Below, one piece after another: positions 1 to 12,189 of a DNA stretch of 64,000 nucleotides. The DNA comes from Cercis canadensis (taxonomy: Eukaryota > Streptophyta > Magnoliopsida > Fabales > Fabaceae), in NCBI GenBank assembly GCA_003255065.1, contig QAOA01008734.1:8911-72910 (forward strand), given 5' to 3'. A model generated the notes under the pieces. That model saw only the letters and a program-made list of their open reading frames with translations. It searched no databases and had not been told where the DNA came from. How positions within the stretch are numbered: the stretch's first letter is position 1; each line of letters starts with the position of its first letter. A program made the translations under genes and the position numbers.

Positions 1-2411
1 GGGGGGGGGGGGGGGGGATCACGGTTTAGAGGGGGAGGAGTGAAAAACGTGACCCATTTGAGCTTAAAAACGTGACCTCAATTTAACCCAAAAACGTGAC
101 TTAAAATGACAAAATCATGACTATAAAAGAGGGTAAACCGTGACTTGAATGGGGGAAAAAACGTGATTGAGTTGACAGAAATTTTCAGTAAACAGTGATC
201 ACGCGTTGAAGAAAATTTCTCTAAAGCGTGATTAATTTATACACGTTTTATATCAGCAAAAGTGTGATCCACTCTGATTCAAATATTAATAAAAAAATCA
301 AAAATGTCCCTTTTAGGTAAATAATTTCGAATGTGCACCATTTAGATAAATAATTTATCTAATAGTATTGTTTCGGTCAATTTGCCCTTTTAGACCATGC
401 CCATGGCATGTCATTGTTACTCGTAGCCTACGATTTTAAGATACACGACAAATCAATCTTTGTAGTCATTCTCCAAGTTTAAAGGCATTCGATTTTACTA
501 TGTTGTTTCACATTTTCACATCATAGTTCACACCCAAAAGGATAATGATGTTTCAAATATAATACACATACAAATTGATTTAAATAAACACAAAATGACA
601 TAATGTACATTATAAGATAATTTGAGGGGACAAAGAAACCTTCAAATTAGAGACAAAAACATGACCATAGATAATTTTTTTTCTTTCTTTTTGTGAATAA
701 TTAAGTTTGACTCAAACTTGCTTTGAACTATCATTTTATTTTTAAACATGCATGTAACTTAAGTGATCAAGTGACATTTATAATTTTGGGATAAATTGAC
801 AACAGAAGAAAACAAATTTGTGGTAAAACGACCTAGCTCTAGTTTATTATTATTTTATATATAATTTGCCAACAAGGATTAGACTTTAGTATATGCATGA
901 TATCACATTCGGCTCATTAAATTGAATATTACACTTTAGCAACAAAATTACACATCTATCACACTTCTTAACTTAATTACCTATATATTACAGTTTTTTA
1001 AAATATATTGCTTTACCAATATGAAGTTTTATAATACCCAAATTAATGAATGTGATAATTCACAAAGGTATATAGATGAATATTTTGTACTATCGTACAT
1101 TTATATATTATATTGCATTGCATTAAAATTTGACCCTACTTTTGTAATGAATGAAAATAGTCCAAGTCCAACACCCTCACTATATTAGGGACAAGAAATA
1201 ACTCACTACCCACTAGTTATATACTAATAATCAAGATTTTAAATACTTTATAAGATGTCTTAACCATGACGAAACTAGAAGAATCATTGAGAAATAAGAG
1301 AAGTTCTTAGAAAATAAAAAATTATGCAAATTCTATTGCTTTATGGGTTGCAATTAATTAAATTAGAGTGATAATAGAAGGAATTATCTGTAACTTTTTC
1401 ATTAGATAGATATAATTAAAATTTTTAATTAGAAATATAAAAGAATTACAATTTAAACATAAAACTTTAACTTTTATTTGTGATGATTAATCTTTTAATT
1501 AATTGGGGAAAACACTTAAGGAAAGGGTCTAAGAAGAATTAAAATCCTTGACTTAAGGCATGAGCCTATAATCTAATGACAATGCTAATTAATTAAAGGC
1601 TCTTCGACCTTTATTTATGATGATTACCTTTGTGTGCTTTAATGAATTAGCTTGCAACCTTATCTCTAAATTTTGCAATAGCATAGATAATGGGGCATTA
1701 CTTAATTTTACAATAATTGCCAGACTGAATATGTTTGAAAGAAATTATACATAAACCAAAAAAGAAATAGAAATAAAATGAAAAAAGAAAAATAAAAGAA
1801 AAGGGATGAGATGAAATGGCTTTTTTTTTGTTTTGGGCTTTCTTTTCTAATGGCGGCAGACAGATTCATTTGAACTATAGCTAAAAGCTTCTCTTTATTT
1901 AAGATATGTGACTAGTTATAAATTGGTCAACAGTCTATTACTTGGCATCTTGTGTACAAATTTCAGATGCTGGCTCCACATTCCAATAAATACTCACTTG
2001 ACTTTATTAATTAATATGATCAAATCAACTATTTCATAAATGGAAAGACATCTCTATCAAATCAACTATTTCATAAAATTTACTGATTGAAATAAAATGG
2101 AAGAGTAGCTTGTGAATTGTCAGAATCAAAGTTTAGTGAAGTCCTACAAATTTTTACTGTATCCTGTTACTTCTATGTAGATATTGGTATATATGGGTAT
2201 CAAAATCGTGTATAAATAGGAAAACTCAACATAGAATGAAATCTCAATTATGGCATCAAGAGATTGAAACAACAAAGGAACATGTTTCCATTATCATATA
2301 CAGATAGGGGCTTTTCCCTGATTCCTGATTAACACTTTATTCTTTGTAACAACTAACAACCAAATTACATGTAAGCCTGCATACAAGTGAAAAAATAAAA
2401 TAAAAGTGGAA
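1..2411. other. Intergenic, no gene seen
   Basis: No gene seen. The window opens with a run of 17 G. Positions 18-260 then hold about nine degenerate copies of a CGTGA(C/T) motif, the first few spaced about 24 bp apart, which may be the decayed end of a mobile element. A 22-bp string is repeated at about 2019-2040 and 2056-2078. The rest is AT-rich. The last few hundred bases before 2412 should include the 3' UTR of the MYB gene. Confidence 0.5.
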
Positions 2412-4348
2412 TCAAAACAAGCCATATGCCCAAGATGCTTGATCCATAACCATTTTTGGGTTCTGATTGAGAGGAGCATCAAACACTTGCTTTCTGTCAC
2501 CATCAACATCTGCATTAATTAGTAAATCCCAACTGCTAATAAAGTCATCATCCCACAAGCCCACACTGCCATTGTTAACGTTATTGTCAATTATATTATC
2601 GTCACTGTAATTACATGACCACTCAAAATCTGGGAGCTGCAAGTCTTGAAGAAAGTTGGAAGAGGAAGAAGATGAAGATGAAGATGTTGATGAAGAAGCA
2701 GCAGCAGCACATGGCATTAGAATCTCATGGGGTTCAATTATTGGAACCTCATCAGTGCAGAACCCATTATTTATGACCTCCACTGTGTCAAATGGGGGTG
2801 TTATGATTTTGTCTTCATCTTTGGCTTCAGTTATGGTTGATGACTCATATGAGCTCCCTGACTTCTCTGCCTCTTTGTTTTGGTCATTTTGAGGTTCAAA
2901 TTTGGGGTTAGTTGGCAAAGATTGTTGTTCTTGTACTTGGTTTTGTTGTTGTTGTTGTTGTGGGGTTTGAGTTTGCTCAGTTGCACTAGGGAGTGGCTTG
3001 TGGGTGACAGGATCAATGCCCATTTTTTTAAGTTTCTTCTTGATGTGGGTATTCCAATGGTTCTTGATCTCATTATCAGTTCTTCCAGGGAGATGAGAAG
3101 CAATCTTGGACCATCTGCAGAAGAAGAAAACTAATTAAAAAAATAAAAATAAAACTAATGAATATTCTTAAAAAAAATAAAAATCTTCATGATAAGGTCT
3201 ACGTAGGAATACTTGGGTTACTTGGAAGGGAGAATGACTTTGCAGCCACTAGAAAGTAGAAAGGTCCATCTTACAACGTCATGGAAGTTACGAAACCAAA
3301 GAAAGATGGCCACAAGACAAAATTAGCCTCTATTCACTTTCCTTATTTATTAATGATTCCTGTCTACAGTCAACTTAAACTTAAAAGAACTGCAATCAAG
3401 GACAGTTCCTTTTTCCTTATTTTAAAAATAGAAAATAATAGAAACAAAAAAGAGAAGAAAAAAAAATTTACGTCTCTTTTCTAGCTTTAGTGCTATGGGA
3501 CCATTGAATAAACAAAATTCAACTTGATGGGCATGTATTATAGAAATCATTACGAGGTTTTAGTTGTTTTTGGTGTCATTAAGGGATATCCACTTTGGTT
3601 CAAAGCATTTGCTTTGCTGAGATAATCACTAAAATGATTAACAATGCAGCAGAGCAAAACAGAGGAAATAAACAGAGCAAAAAATAAAACTTGGATTAAG
3701 AAGGAACCTGTTGCCAAGTTGAGCATGGAGATCAATAACCATTTTCTCTTCATATTCTGATAAAAGGCCTCTCTTTAAGTCTGGCCTTAGGTAGTTTGTC
3801 CATCTCAGCCTGCAACTTTTCCCACACCGTAAGAGCCCTGTATGCATACACACAACTCCTCAATTCAAGTAATTAGGAAAAAGGAAAAACAGCCAAGTTT
3901 TAATGTTTCTTGATCCCATTTAATCATAAAGCTTTAACATTTTCAGAAACATTGTTTCAGGACGATGAAAGAAGATGTCAATTTTGAATGGTTGCTTGAG
4001 AACAGAATGGAAAAGAAAAACACAAAAACAGGGGAGCCAAGGAGTTGACTCAGCTGAGTTCGGAAGATTGAACAAAACCCAGAAACCAAAATGCAATTTT
4101 TTGAAGCATCAAAGGTTATTGATAGGAAAATTATAATGGAAGATTTATGTCCCTCTCTGTTAATTGAGAAATGTTGTAAAAAGAGGAGGAAATGAAAGAG
4201 GGGCCTAGCCTGCACCTGCTAGCTTAGGGACAGCTCTCCAGCAACATTGGCCATTAGTGAGAATGAAGTTGATGAGCTTCTTATCCTCCTCTGCTGTCCA
4301 TGGCCCCTTCTTCAACCCAACTTTATCACAACATGGTTGCCGTCCCAT
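2412..4348 (-). CDS. MYB43: R2R3-MYB transcription factor, MYB20/MYB43 group
   Basis: Three exons, 4348-4216, 3837-3708 and 3114-2412, with GT-AG introns of 378 and 593 bp, give a 321-residue protein. The start [17 protein letters not shown] is the usual R2R3-MYB start. R2 is at about residues 14-61 and R3 at about 67-112, with the helix [16 protein letters not shown]. The introns fall at the conserved [12 protein letters not shown] and GNR|WSK sites. The tail has a Q-rich run near residue 140, a nine-serine run and acidic tryptophan-containing segments that look like an activation region. The R2R3 sequence and the following [13 protein letters not shown] match Arabidopsis MYB20, MYB43 and MYB85, nuclear regulators of lignin and phenylpropanoid genes in secondary walls. 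R3 lacks the bHLH-binding signature. Class and gene model are secure; the choice between MYB20 and MYB43 is not. Confidence 0.93.
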
Positions 4349-4454
4349 TTTCTGATCAAAAACCTCTTCAACTCACAATTCAAACTTGAGGCAACAAGAG
4401 AGGGAAGAGTCTTTCAGAAATGCACATAACAAAGTAAATAGAGCACCACCACCT

Positions 4455-4466
4455 ACTTATATAAAC
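4455..4466 (-). promoter_or_regulatory. TATA box of the MYB gene
   Basis: On the minus strand the sequence reads TTTATATAAGTA about 110 bp upstream of the MYB start codon. That spacing fits a TATA element with a leader of about 75-85 bases. The transcription start is inferred, not seen. Confidence 0.5.
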
Positions 4467-6635
4467 TCAAACCCTCTAAACTTTCAAGTTCCCAAATCCA
4501 CTATCAAAATTTGTCTTTTGTTTTTTAAAAAAAAATTAATTTTATTTGATGAATGTGGTTCTTTTTATTCAACTCAATTTGATTTTGTTTCTTTATTAGT
4601 TTTGTTTAGTGTATACACGTGTTGTTCAGGGCGGTAGCACGAGGCACACGTGCTACATCCTTTTCGAAAGCACCACCTCATCAACCTGCTTTGCTTGAGT
4701 TCGAAGCGTGGGATACTCCACTAACTCATGCCTCAAGAGTGAACATAGAAATAAAATGAATTATGTCAATGAAATAATTTTTATATTTACTCATTTGTAG
4801 AATTATATAACTAAATTCTTTTTAAGTTCAATTGATCTCATTTTTTTTTGCATAATTGCATTCACTTGTGCCGCCCAATAAATTTGTGAACAAAAGAATA
4901 GTGTGTAAAAGTAAAATAATATCTTAAATAATTTATATAGCTCCTTGCACCTTTTATTTTTTATTGGAGGTCCTTGCGACTTTCACATTTGCATTCATAC
5001 CGGTATATGTGAATAAAAATTCCTCACCGTCTCATTATAATAAATACCTGCAGTGTGCACACACATAATGTGCGTGAAATTGCGAAAATAAATAATTAAT
5101 TAAAAATATTTCAATATATCGTAGAAAGATTAGCTAAATACTTCTTGCGCTATTTCTTTTTTTAAAGGAAAAAATTTATCCTATTATTTAGGAAATAAAG
5201 GCAAGAATCCATGGACATATGTAAATGAAAAAAATTACATACAATTAGCATGATTAAATTTCAAAAATGTTAATAAATTTTATTTTTTTTATAAAAATGC
5301 TACTAGGTGGCCTTGGATAAAGTTTAGTGATAGGATCAACGGTCAAAAAGTTGTGTATGTATCCTTCACCCGTTTGAGTAATAGAATTATAAAAAAAGTA
5401 TTTATATGAAATTAAACTTTTTGTGAGCCCTGTTTTTAGAATATAGAAAAATATAATTTGTACAGTACCTGTATGTTTTTTTTCTCTCTTTTACTTTTTA
5501 CTTTTTTCGTTTTTTACATTGCATTTTTTTTTCTCTCTGTATTTATTATTAATGTCAGTAATAATGATGATACCGGCTGTAATTGAGTAGCTTGCATTCG
5601 CGTAGAAACAAGTAGAAAAATGTATCATAGGATGGTCCCATTCTTTCTTGCTTTAACTTTTAAGCAAAAGTATGAAAACTTTAACTCCCGAATTAATAAT
5701 AGTATTATTATTATTATTATTATCATAAAAGGAAATAAATCCAATTTCTATAATTTAGCAAGAATAGCAGTTTCTTTAGTCATATTTATTTATATATATG
5801 TTGATGCATGTTGTTTTACAAGTCTCAGCTTGCGACATTGTTAAGCAGCAACAAAACTAGACCTGCCACCCTCTTTCACAAATCACACTTATATATTTAT
5901 TTTATACCTATTTTTGTTACACTGTTATTATTTAGTTGCTACTGCCCAACTTCTATTTCCTATTCTATACTTACTAATTAATTAGGAACAATGAGAAGAC
6001 ATATGCATGTATGTTAATTTATATAATTTTAAGGATGCTACCCTACAATACAATTACGCATTTTTTGTTTGTCTGAGGCTGTGAGGAAATCTTAGTTATA
6101 AGGAATGTTCCCATGTTGGTAGGTTCATATCCATCAAAATACCATAGGATTTCAAGATTCATACGTAAATAATTAGTTGATATTTTATTTATTTGTTAAC
6201 ACCATAGGAATTGTCTTGATTTATTTAATTAAAGTATTCCATATAAAATTGTAGATATTGTTCATGACGTCATAAGGAATTACAGATGTTGAAGATTTTA
6301 TTGCATTCATTAGCTTACTTCTCTTAATGTTTTGTATTTATTTGATTTGTAATTGAACTATATTAAGCCATTGCCTTTAATTATATAATCTTCTGTCAGC
6401 TAGCTATACTGTATTTTTGTGTCTGACTACCATGAATGTGGGATATATGCCGCAGATAAAGATTGTGTACGGTCTCATATAAAAAGATTGTGTGGAATCA
6501 GCTGAAAGAAAGTTAGAGTTGAGCCAAACAACATGGTGAGAAAATCGAACTTGTCATTTAATGGCTTGGATTTGACATCATATAAAAGTAAAAGTAAATT
6601 TGGGGGCTAGGCTACCACTCTTTTTTAGGAGATAA
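4467..6635. other. Intergenic, AT-rich
   Basis: Upstream region of the MYB gene. Two ACGTG-type boxes lie near 4614-4654. A short ATT microsatellite is at about 5704-5724. No coding region is supported: the short ORFs here are low-complexity and match no family. Confidence 0.5.
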
Positions 6636-7130
6636 TAGCACTACACTCTTTTTTAATGGGTGTGATTCAATGAGACTTACAATGTAATTTTAATGTTATT
6701 ATAAAAATCTTAAAAAATTGAGTTATTCAGTATGTGTTAGAAGTTAGAACACATATTTTTTTATAAAATATAAAAACAACAATATACAAGAAAGCGTGCC
6801 AAAAAATAAATTTTAAAAAAATTATGTTCTTGCACGCTTTTTTATATTATATTATTATTACATTTTATAAGAAATTGTGTGTTCTAACATATACTAAGTG
6901 ACTCAATTTTTTAAAATCTTTACAATGACATCAAAATTACTAGATGAGTCCCACTCGAATTCACCTAACTGATGAGAGTATAGTGTTATCATCCATTTTA
7001 GAGATAGTAACATAGTGAACCTTGCTTTTAATTCTAGATCCTTCTTAGAAAACATACAACTTGGCACAATCTTACAAGCATCCACATGTGAACATACATC
7101 GAGGATTAGCATAACCCTCATAGTTTATAT
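6636..7130. mobile_element. Foldback (MITE-like) element, copy 1
   Basis: The left half, including AAAAAATTGAGTTATTCAG, returns as an inverted copy in the right half, so the region would fold into a long imperfect hairpin centred near 6800. It is related to the element at 7620-8252: both share the block with GATGAGAGTATA and the segment CCTTGCTTTTAATTCTAG on the right arm. In this copy the outer part of the left arm is missing, so it is truncated. No transposase is encoded. Non-autonomous status is inferred from structure. Confidence 0.72.
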
Positions 7131-7619
7131 ACACGTCTCAAAAGAATACTACCTATATCACTACTTGTGATATAATTACATCTATGTATATGTCTCAAAA
7201 TATGAATTTCTACCGAGTTTTACATCATGTCAAAACTACAACAAAAGCTATGTAGATATATTGTTCTGCTTAGCTTTGTGTACCCTACTGCATATTATTA
7301 GATTTCACACTTGAAATGAGTAAAATATTTACAAATAACATAGGTGATATATATAATCTCAGTAGCTAGTAGATTGACATGCATGCTTTATATCCACTCC
7401 AATCCTTAAACCAAGTAAGAGTAACCAGAAAAAAACAAACATGACCACATAGTCGGAAACATAAGCACAACAAATATCATAACATTCTCATTTATTACAC
7501 TTTGGGGCTACATCAACTTACCCCTGGGGCAGCCACAACTTACCCCATCTTCCTCATGGCATAGGGTAGCATCAACTTATCCTTAGTTTCTTCTAGCATC
7601 AACAAATATCATAACATTC

Positions 7620-8252
7620 TACAATTATAGAATGTCGTATTGATTATGTAAGAAGGATCTTCCTGAGTCAAACTATGAAAAATGGAACTAGAATTAAAAG
7701 CAAGGTTCGTGTGAAATGTTTTACTTACGGTGAACACTATGTTACTACTCTTAAAAGGAGTGGTACATTATACTCTCATCAGTTGGGTGGATTTGAGTGA
7801 GACTCATCTAATGATTTTGGTGTCTTTGTGAAAATCTTAAAAAATTGAGTCATCTAGTATGTGCTAGAAATATATAGTTCCTTATAAAATATATAAATGA
7901 CAATATACAATAAAGCGTACCAAAAAGTAAACTTAAAAAAATTATTTTCTTACACACTTTCTTATGTTATGTTATTTTTACATTTTACAAGAAACTGTGT
8001 ATTCTTATACATATTAAGTAACTCAATTTTTTAAAATCTTCACAATTACATCAAAATCACTGAATGAGTCCCACTTGAATCCACCCAAGTGATGAGAGTA
8101 TAATGCTACCACTCCTTTTAAGGGTAGTAACATAGTGCTTACCGTAAGTAAAACATTTCACACGAACCTTGCTTTTAATTCTAGTTCCATTTTCCATGGT
8201 TTGACTCAGGAAGATCCTTCTTACATAATCAAATACGACATTCTACAATTAT
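7620..8252. mobile_element. Foldback (MITE-like) element, copy 2, full length
   Basis: Two arms of about 300 bp are inverted copies of each other around a centre near 7935. The outer ends read AGAATGTCGTATT (left) and, inverted, the same at 8230-8252. The arms share GATTATGTAAGAAGGATCTT, GTGTGAAATGTTTTACTTAC and the TGATGAGAGTATA block, with scattered substitutions and small indels. There is no coding capacity. The arms are far longer than those of a typical MITE, so this is better called a foldback element. The exact ends and target-site duplication could not be set. Confidence 0.78.
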
Positions 8253-8859
8253 AGATTCGGCTTCAACTAATTCCAGGTCTCCTCCCCGATTCTGGGTGTG
8301 GATATATATTGAGAAAGTCAAAGGAAGAAAAAAACAAATCTAGAAAAAAAATAAAAAAATTGTCACGGGTTTAAGTGCATCTGGGCTAATTCACTCTCTG
8401 CTCCAGTCAAAGATAAGTTGTCCAGATTTAGAAGGAAATTGTATGTTAACAAATTAGTTGTACTTGCTCCTTGCTCTCGTGTTCTTTACTTTTTCCATAT
8501 AAGACTCATGTCTATTAATTCTTGGTCCTTAACGTACCTTTGATGGAGTAATTAGGGTAGATTAAAGTACTTGTGCACACGTGGCTATGCCTTTAAAATA
8601 ATAAGATCCCTAAGTGTAAAATAATGAAACTTGTTTGATTTTGGGGCAGTTAAGGTATCAACTAACAGGATTTCCTTAGTTCCCCAGAAAAACAAGTAGC
8701 TTATGACACTTTCTTTTTATTTTTTTCAGTCCATGAGGGCACACTGCATCTGGGGCCTATTTTAATGGATAATTACCATAATCAACAGTATGTCACGAGC
8801 TTAATTAATTAAATATCAGGAAAAAATTAGCAAACAATAGTTCAAAATTTTGAAAACTC
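8253..8859. other. Intergenic
   Basis: AT-rich sequence between the foldback element and the TRIM element. An isolated ACGTGG box lies near 8579. No gene is supported. Confidence 0.45.
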
Positions 8860-8864
8860 ATTAA

Positions 8865-9155
8865 TGTCAAGAACCGATTCAACCTAAAAGCTTAAGCTGA
8901 TAGGTGAAGGCCCACGAATAGATTTATATCTAACACACCCCCGCACGCGAAAGCCCTTTGGGCTTGAAGCGTGGACAAAGCACATGCCCATTTATATCAT
9001 GTGCTGAAATTTCAATTTAATTGAAAAAGTGAGGATAAAAGGATTCGATCTCCTGACTGCTTGGTCAAAGAGGCTCTGATACTATGTCAAGAACCGATTC
9101 CACCTAAAAGCTTAAACTAATAGGTGAAGGCCCATGAATAGATTTATATCTAACA
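8865..9155 (-). mobile_element. Complete TRIM retrotransposon
   Basis: Two 71-bp direct repeats (8865-8935 and 9085-9155, differing at four positions) start with TG and end with CA. The element is flanked by the 5-bp target duplication ATTAA at 8860-8864 and 9156-9160. Read on the minus strand, the 5' LTR is followed directly by TAGTATCAGAGCC (9084-9072), a near match to the initiator-methionine tRNA primer-binding site. The other end of the internal region carries the purine-rich GCGGGGGTG next to the 3' LTR. The internal region is 149 bp and has no ORF. This is the full layout of a terminal-repeat retrotransposon in miniature, which depends on proteins from other elements. Confidence 0.9.
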
Positions 9156-9690
9156 ATTAAGAATTTGAGTGAATATTTATGGGTGAGAGGCAGAGGAAAT
9201 AGAAAGGGGTATTTCTCTATTCTGATTATGATTTGTGGGACCTATGATACAATTATATTTATATAGATGTCAAAGTATTAAGTAGTTAGGTATGGGAAGG
9301 AAGGTTCATGGATTCACATGTGAGTGAAACTGCTCCCTAACGTATACAAGTTGGAATTACAAAATCTTCTCTNACTGCTTGGTCAAAGAGACTCTGATAC
9401 CATGTCAACAACCGATTCAACCTAAAAGCTTAAACTGATAGGTGAAGACCCATGAATAGATTTATATCTAACAATTAAGAATTTGAGTGAATATTTATGG
9501 GTGAGAGGCAGAGGAAATAGAAAGGGTTATTTCTCTATTCTGATTATGATTTGTGGGACCTATGATACAATTATATTTATATAGATGTCAAAGTATTAAG
9601 TAGTTAGGTATGGGAAGGAAGGTTCATGGATTCACATGTGAGTGAAACTGCTCCCTAACGTATACAAGTTGGAATTACAAAATCTTCTCT
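9056..9690. repeat. Duplicated contig end around a single N
   Basis: Positions 9056-9372 are repeated at 9374-9690, separated by one N at 9373. The repeated piece contains the 5' LTR of the TRIM (second version at 9403-9473, with an exact TGGTATCAGAG primer site) plus about 210 bp of flank. A few substitutions distinguish the copies. This looks like two overlapping or allelic contig ends placed side by side, not a genomic tandem duplication. Confidence 0.8.
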
Positions 9691-11590
9691 AAAATTGATT
9701 CTTCACGGCAAGATTGTGTGTGCGCTTCGGAGTTTACTAATTAGTTGTACGTTGTTTAGTGTGTCACAGTCTTTTGGATATCTTTGTTTCTTGTCTTTTG
9801 TCATCTCAATTTGGATACTCTTGCTTTCTGTGTTGTGGTTTTTTCGACAAATCAGCTTGCTAATGCTCAATGAAAAGAATAAAACCTCTTCTTCATTGAG
9901 TAAACCTTTGACGTTCAAAGTCTTGGATTTAGATTTGCTTTCCTACTTTCACTGCCACCAACTACTAGACACTAGTAGTTCCCAACACAGCATAAGTATC
10001 AAATCTCACCCACGATTTGACTCTCACCTTTAAATTATTTTCCCTTTTTCCAAATATTGAGGTCATCCTAACGTATGAATGTTGTGTGCAAGAACAAAAC
10101 AACAGTGCCTTCTTTATCTGGAGAGAGCTACAATTCTTACACACTTCTTGTGTGAGCAATGATGCTATAATTAATTGTTATTATTTACGTAAGAAAGTGG
10201 TCAATTCAGGTGGGATGTGAAATATTTGTGGGATCATGATTTTCTAAACCCCAAGAGATCAGGCCATGATATAATTAATATGGTTTCTGATTTGAAAATT
10301 ATGATTGTTCTAATATGTGAGGGCTCTCAGAATATAATATTTATTATACTTTTTAATTTATTTATTTTAATATATTTTTTCAAAAATTAAAAACAAAAAA
10401 ATATAACCGATATGTAGAGACCACAAAATGTGCCAGTGGCTACATGGCGTATTCACGTTGAATGCGCCGGTAGCCCCACGACATGTCATTTCTTCCGTTG
10501 CTTAGATGAATAAAAAAAAATAAAAGAAAAATGTGACAATAATGGACTTGTCACGTGGTCACTTGTAGTCCTCACATGTTTGAAATTTTTTTTTAATTTT
10601 TTTTATAAATGTAATATTTAGGTAATTAAGTGAAAAAGAATAATAAATCTATAATTTTGTTACAAAAATGTAATATTTAAGTCAATGAACCGAGTCTATA
10701 ATTTTTTTAATTTTTCAATTCATTGCCTATACTTGACTTTTCCTTTGAGGGAATTTTCATAAACTTACAAAAGTATCCATCAGAACGAGGAAAATTGGCT
10801 ACTCAAAGGCCAAACATAAGTGCAACCACCTAGCAGCACCTCCCAAGATGAAGAGGAAAAATCAAATGGTAGAAAGCAAAAACATTACAAGTCTTTAAAC
10901 TCCAATAGGTCTGGTTCTGCTTTCTGAAAACCTTTTTCAATAAAAGTCCATACCTCCTAATTAAGATGCTCGTTTAATTTAAGGCCTCATTTACATATGA
11001 TTTAGATAGTCATACCACATGACTCATATTGTAAAGAAATAATAATATAATAATACATAATCAATAATTCAAATGAGCTTTAAATTAAATATACAGTTTA
11101 AATTTTCATAACATGAATCATGTGACATAACTAGATTCACATACCAATACAAGAATAATCTAAACACTACTAAAATTCAAGTTGTCACAAAAAATGTTTA
11201 ATGGGATAAAACCTAAGCACTCCTTGTATGAGTTCTTCTGCAAAGTTGATGGAGTATGCTATGTGAGTTTAATATCTTAGGAAGAATAGTTCACTATTTT
11301 AATTATGAAATTATGGGCAATTGAGTATAATACTCCATGACAAGTTCAGAGAGTGTGACAGCTCTGTTTATTCATTTTATTTTTGTTACTAAAAAAAGTC
11401 ATATATATAATTAATTTTGTTGACCCCATATATTCACTTAAACTGAATTACTTTTAATAAAAATAAGCATGACAAGTTACTTTATAAGAAAATGACTTAT
11501 ATAACTCAATATATACTTATAGTTGTCTTTTTAAATAGCTTCATTTGATGATTGTAGCATATGTCATACTTATATCATTTGGTAAAACAA
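9691..11590. other. Intergenic
   Basis: No gene supported. The stretch at 10430-10570 is less AT-rich and contains GTCACGTGG near 10550, but it encodes nothing recognisable. The short ORFs at 9695-10220 match no family and lack splice or codon support. Confidence 0.45.
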
Positions 11591-11718
11591 TTCACTTTTT
11601 TTTTTTTTTTNTTTTTTTTTTTTTTTTTTCCCTTTGGTGTTACAAGCTCGTTCGTTACCTATCATCCCTTGCATCATTATTTCTACCTCATGAAGTTGAC
11701 TCTTACTCAATTGAGATG

Positions 11719-12180
11719 CCAACAAGTGATTCTCTCAATTCCACAAATTTAGATATGAAATTTTGAAGGAAAAAAAGCAAGTGATAGCTTTCTTGATCAA
11801 TTTTCTTCTCTTTCTTGATTGGTTATCCCTATATGGATTTTCAATCATACATACTAACTTCCAAATTTCCATTGCTTGTTTTGTCAAAAGCATTGCATAT
11901 ATATCCACAGATCCAGCATGTCCTTTTATTTGGAATAGCTGAGATGCCGAAAAGTCTTCTCTCAATTCCACAAATTTTAAATGGGGAAGAAAATATATGA
12001 ATTTTGAAGGAAAAAAGCAAATGATAGCTTTCTTGTTAATTTTCTTTTTTCTCTTTCTTGGTTGGTGGTTATCACTATATGGATTTTCAATCATATGTAC
12101 TAACTCCCAAATTTCAATCGCTTGTTTTGTCAAAAACATTGCATCCACAGATCCAGCATGTCATTTTATTTGGAATAGCT
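11719..12180. repeat. Two-copy tandem repeat, period about 230 bp
   Basis: Unit 1 (about 11719-11938) and unit 2 (about 11941-12180) both begin GAGATGCC and contain TTCTCTCAATTCCACAAATT, CTATATGGATTTTCAATCAT, CAGATCCAGCATGTC and a terminal GGAATAGCT, with small indels between copies. Both strands have short ORFs but none matches a known family. The T-run with an N at 11611 lies just upstream. Confidence 0.75.
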
Positions 12181-12189
12181 TTCGTAGAA

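Noticed and set aside
18-260. CRISPR-like array
   Set aside because: The motifs are short, degenerate and unevenly spaced, and this is a plant nuclear sequence.
2656-3134. Plus-strand ORFs over the MYB third exon
   Set aside because: They are antisense shadows of the poly-Ser and poly-Gln coding runs.
9695-10220. Short overlapping ORFs as a possible gene
   Set aside because: They overlap on both strands, match no family and have no exon partners.
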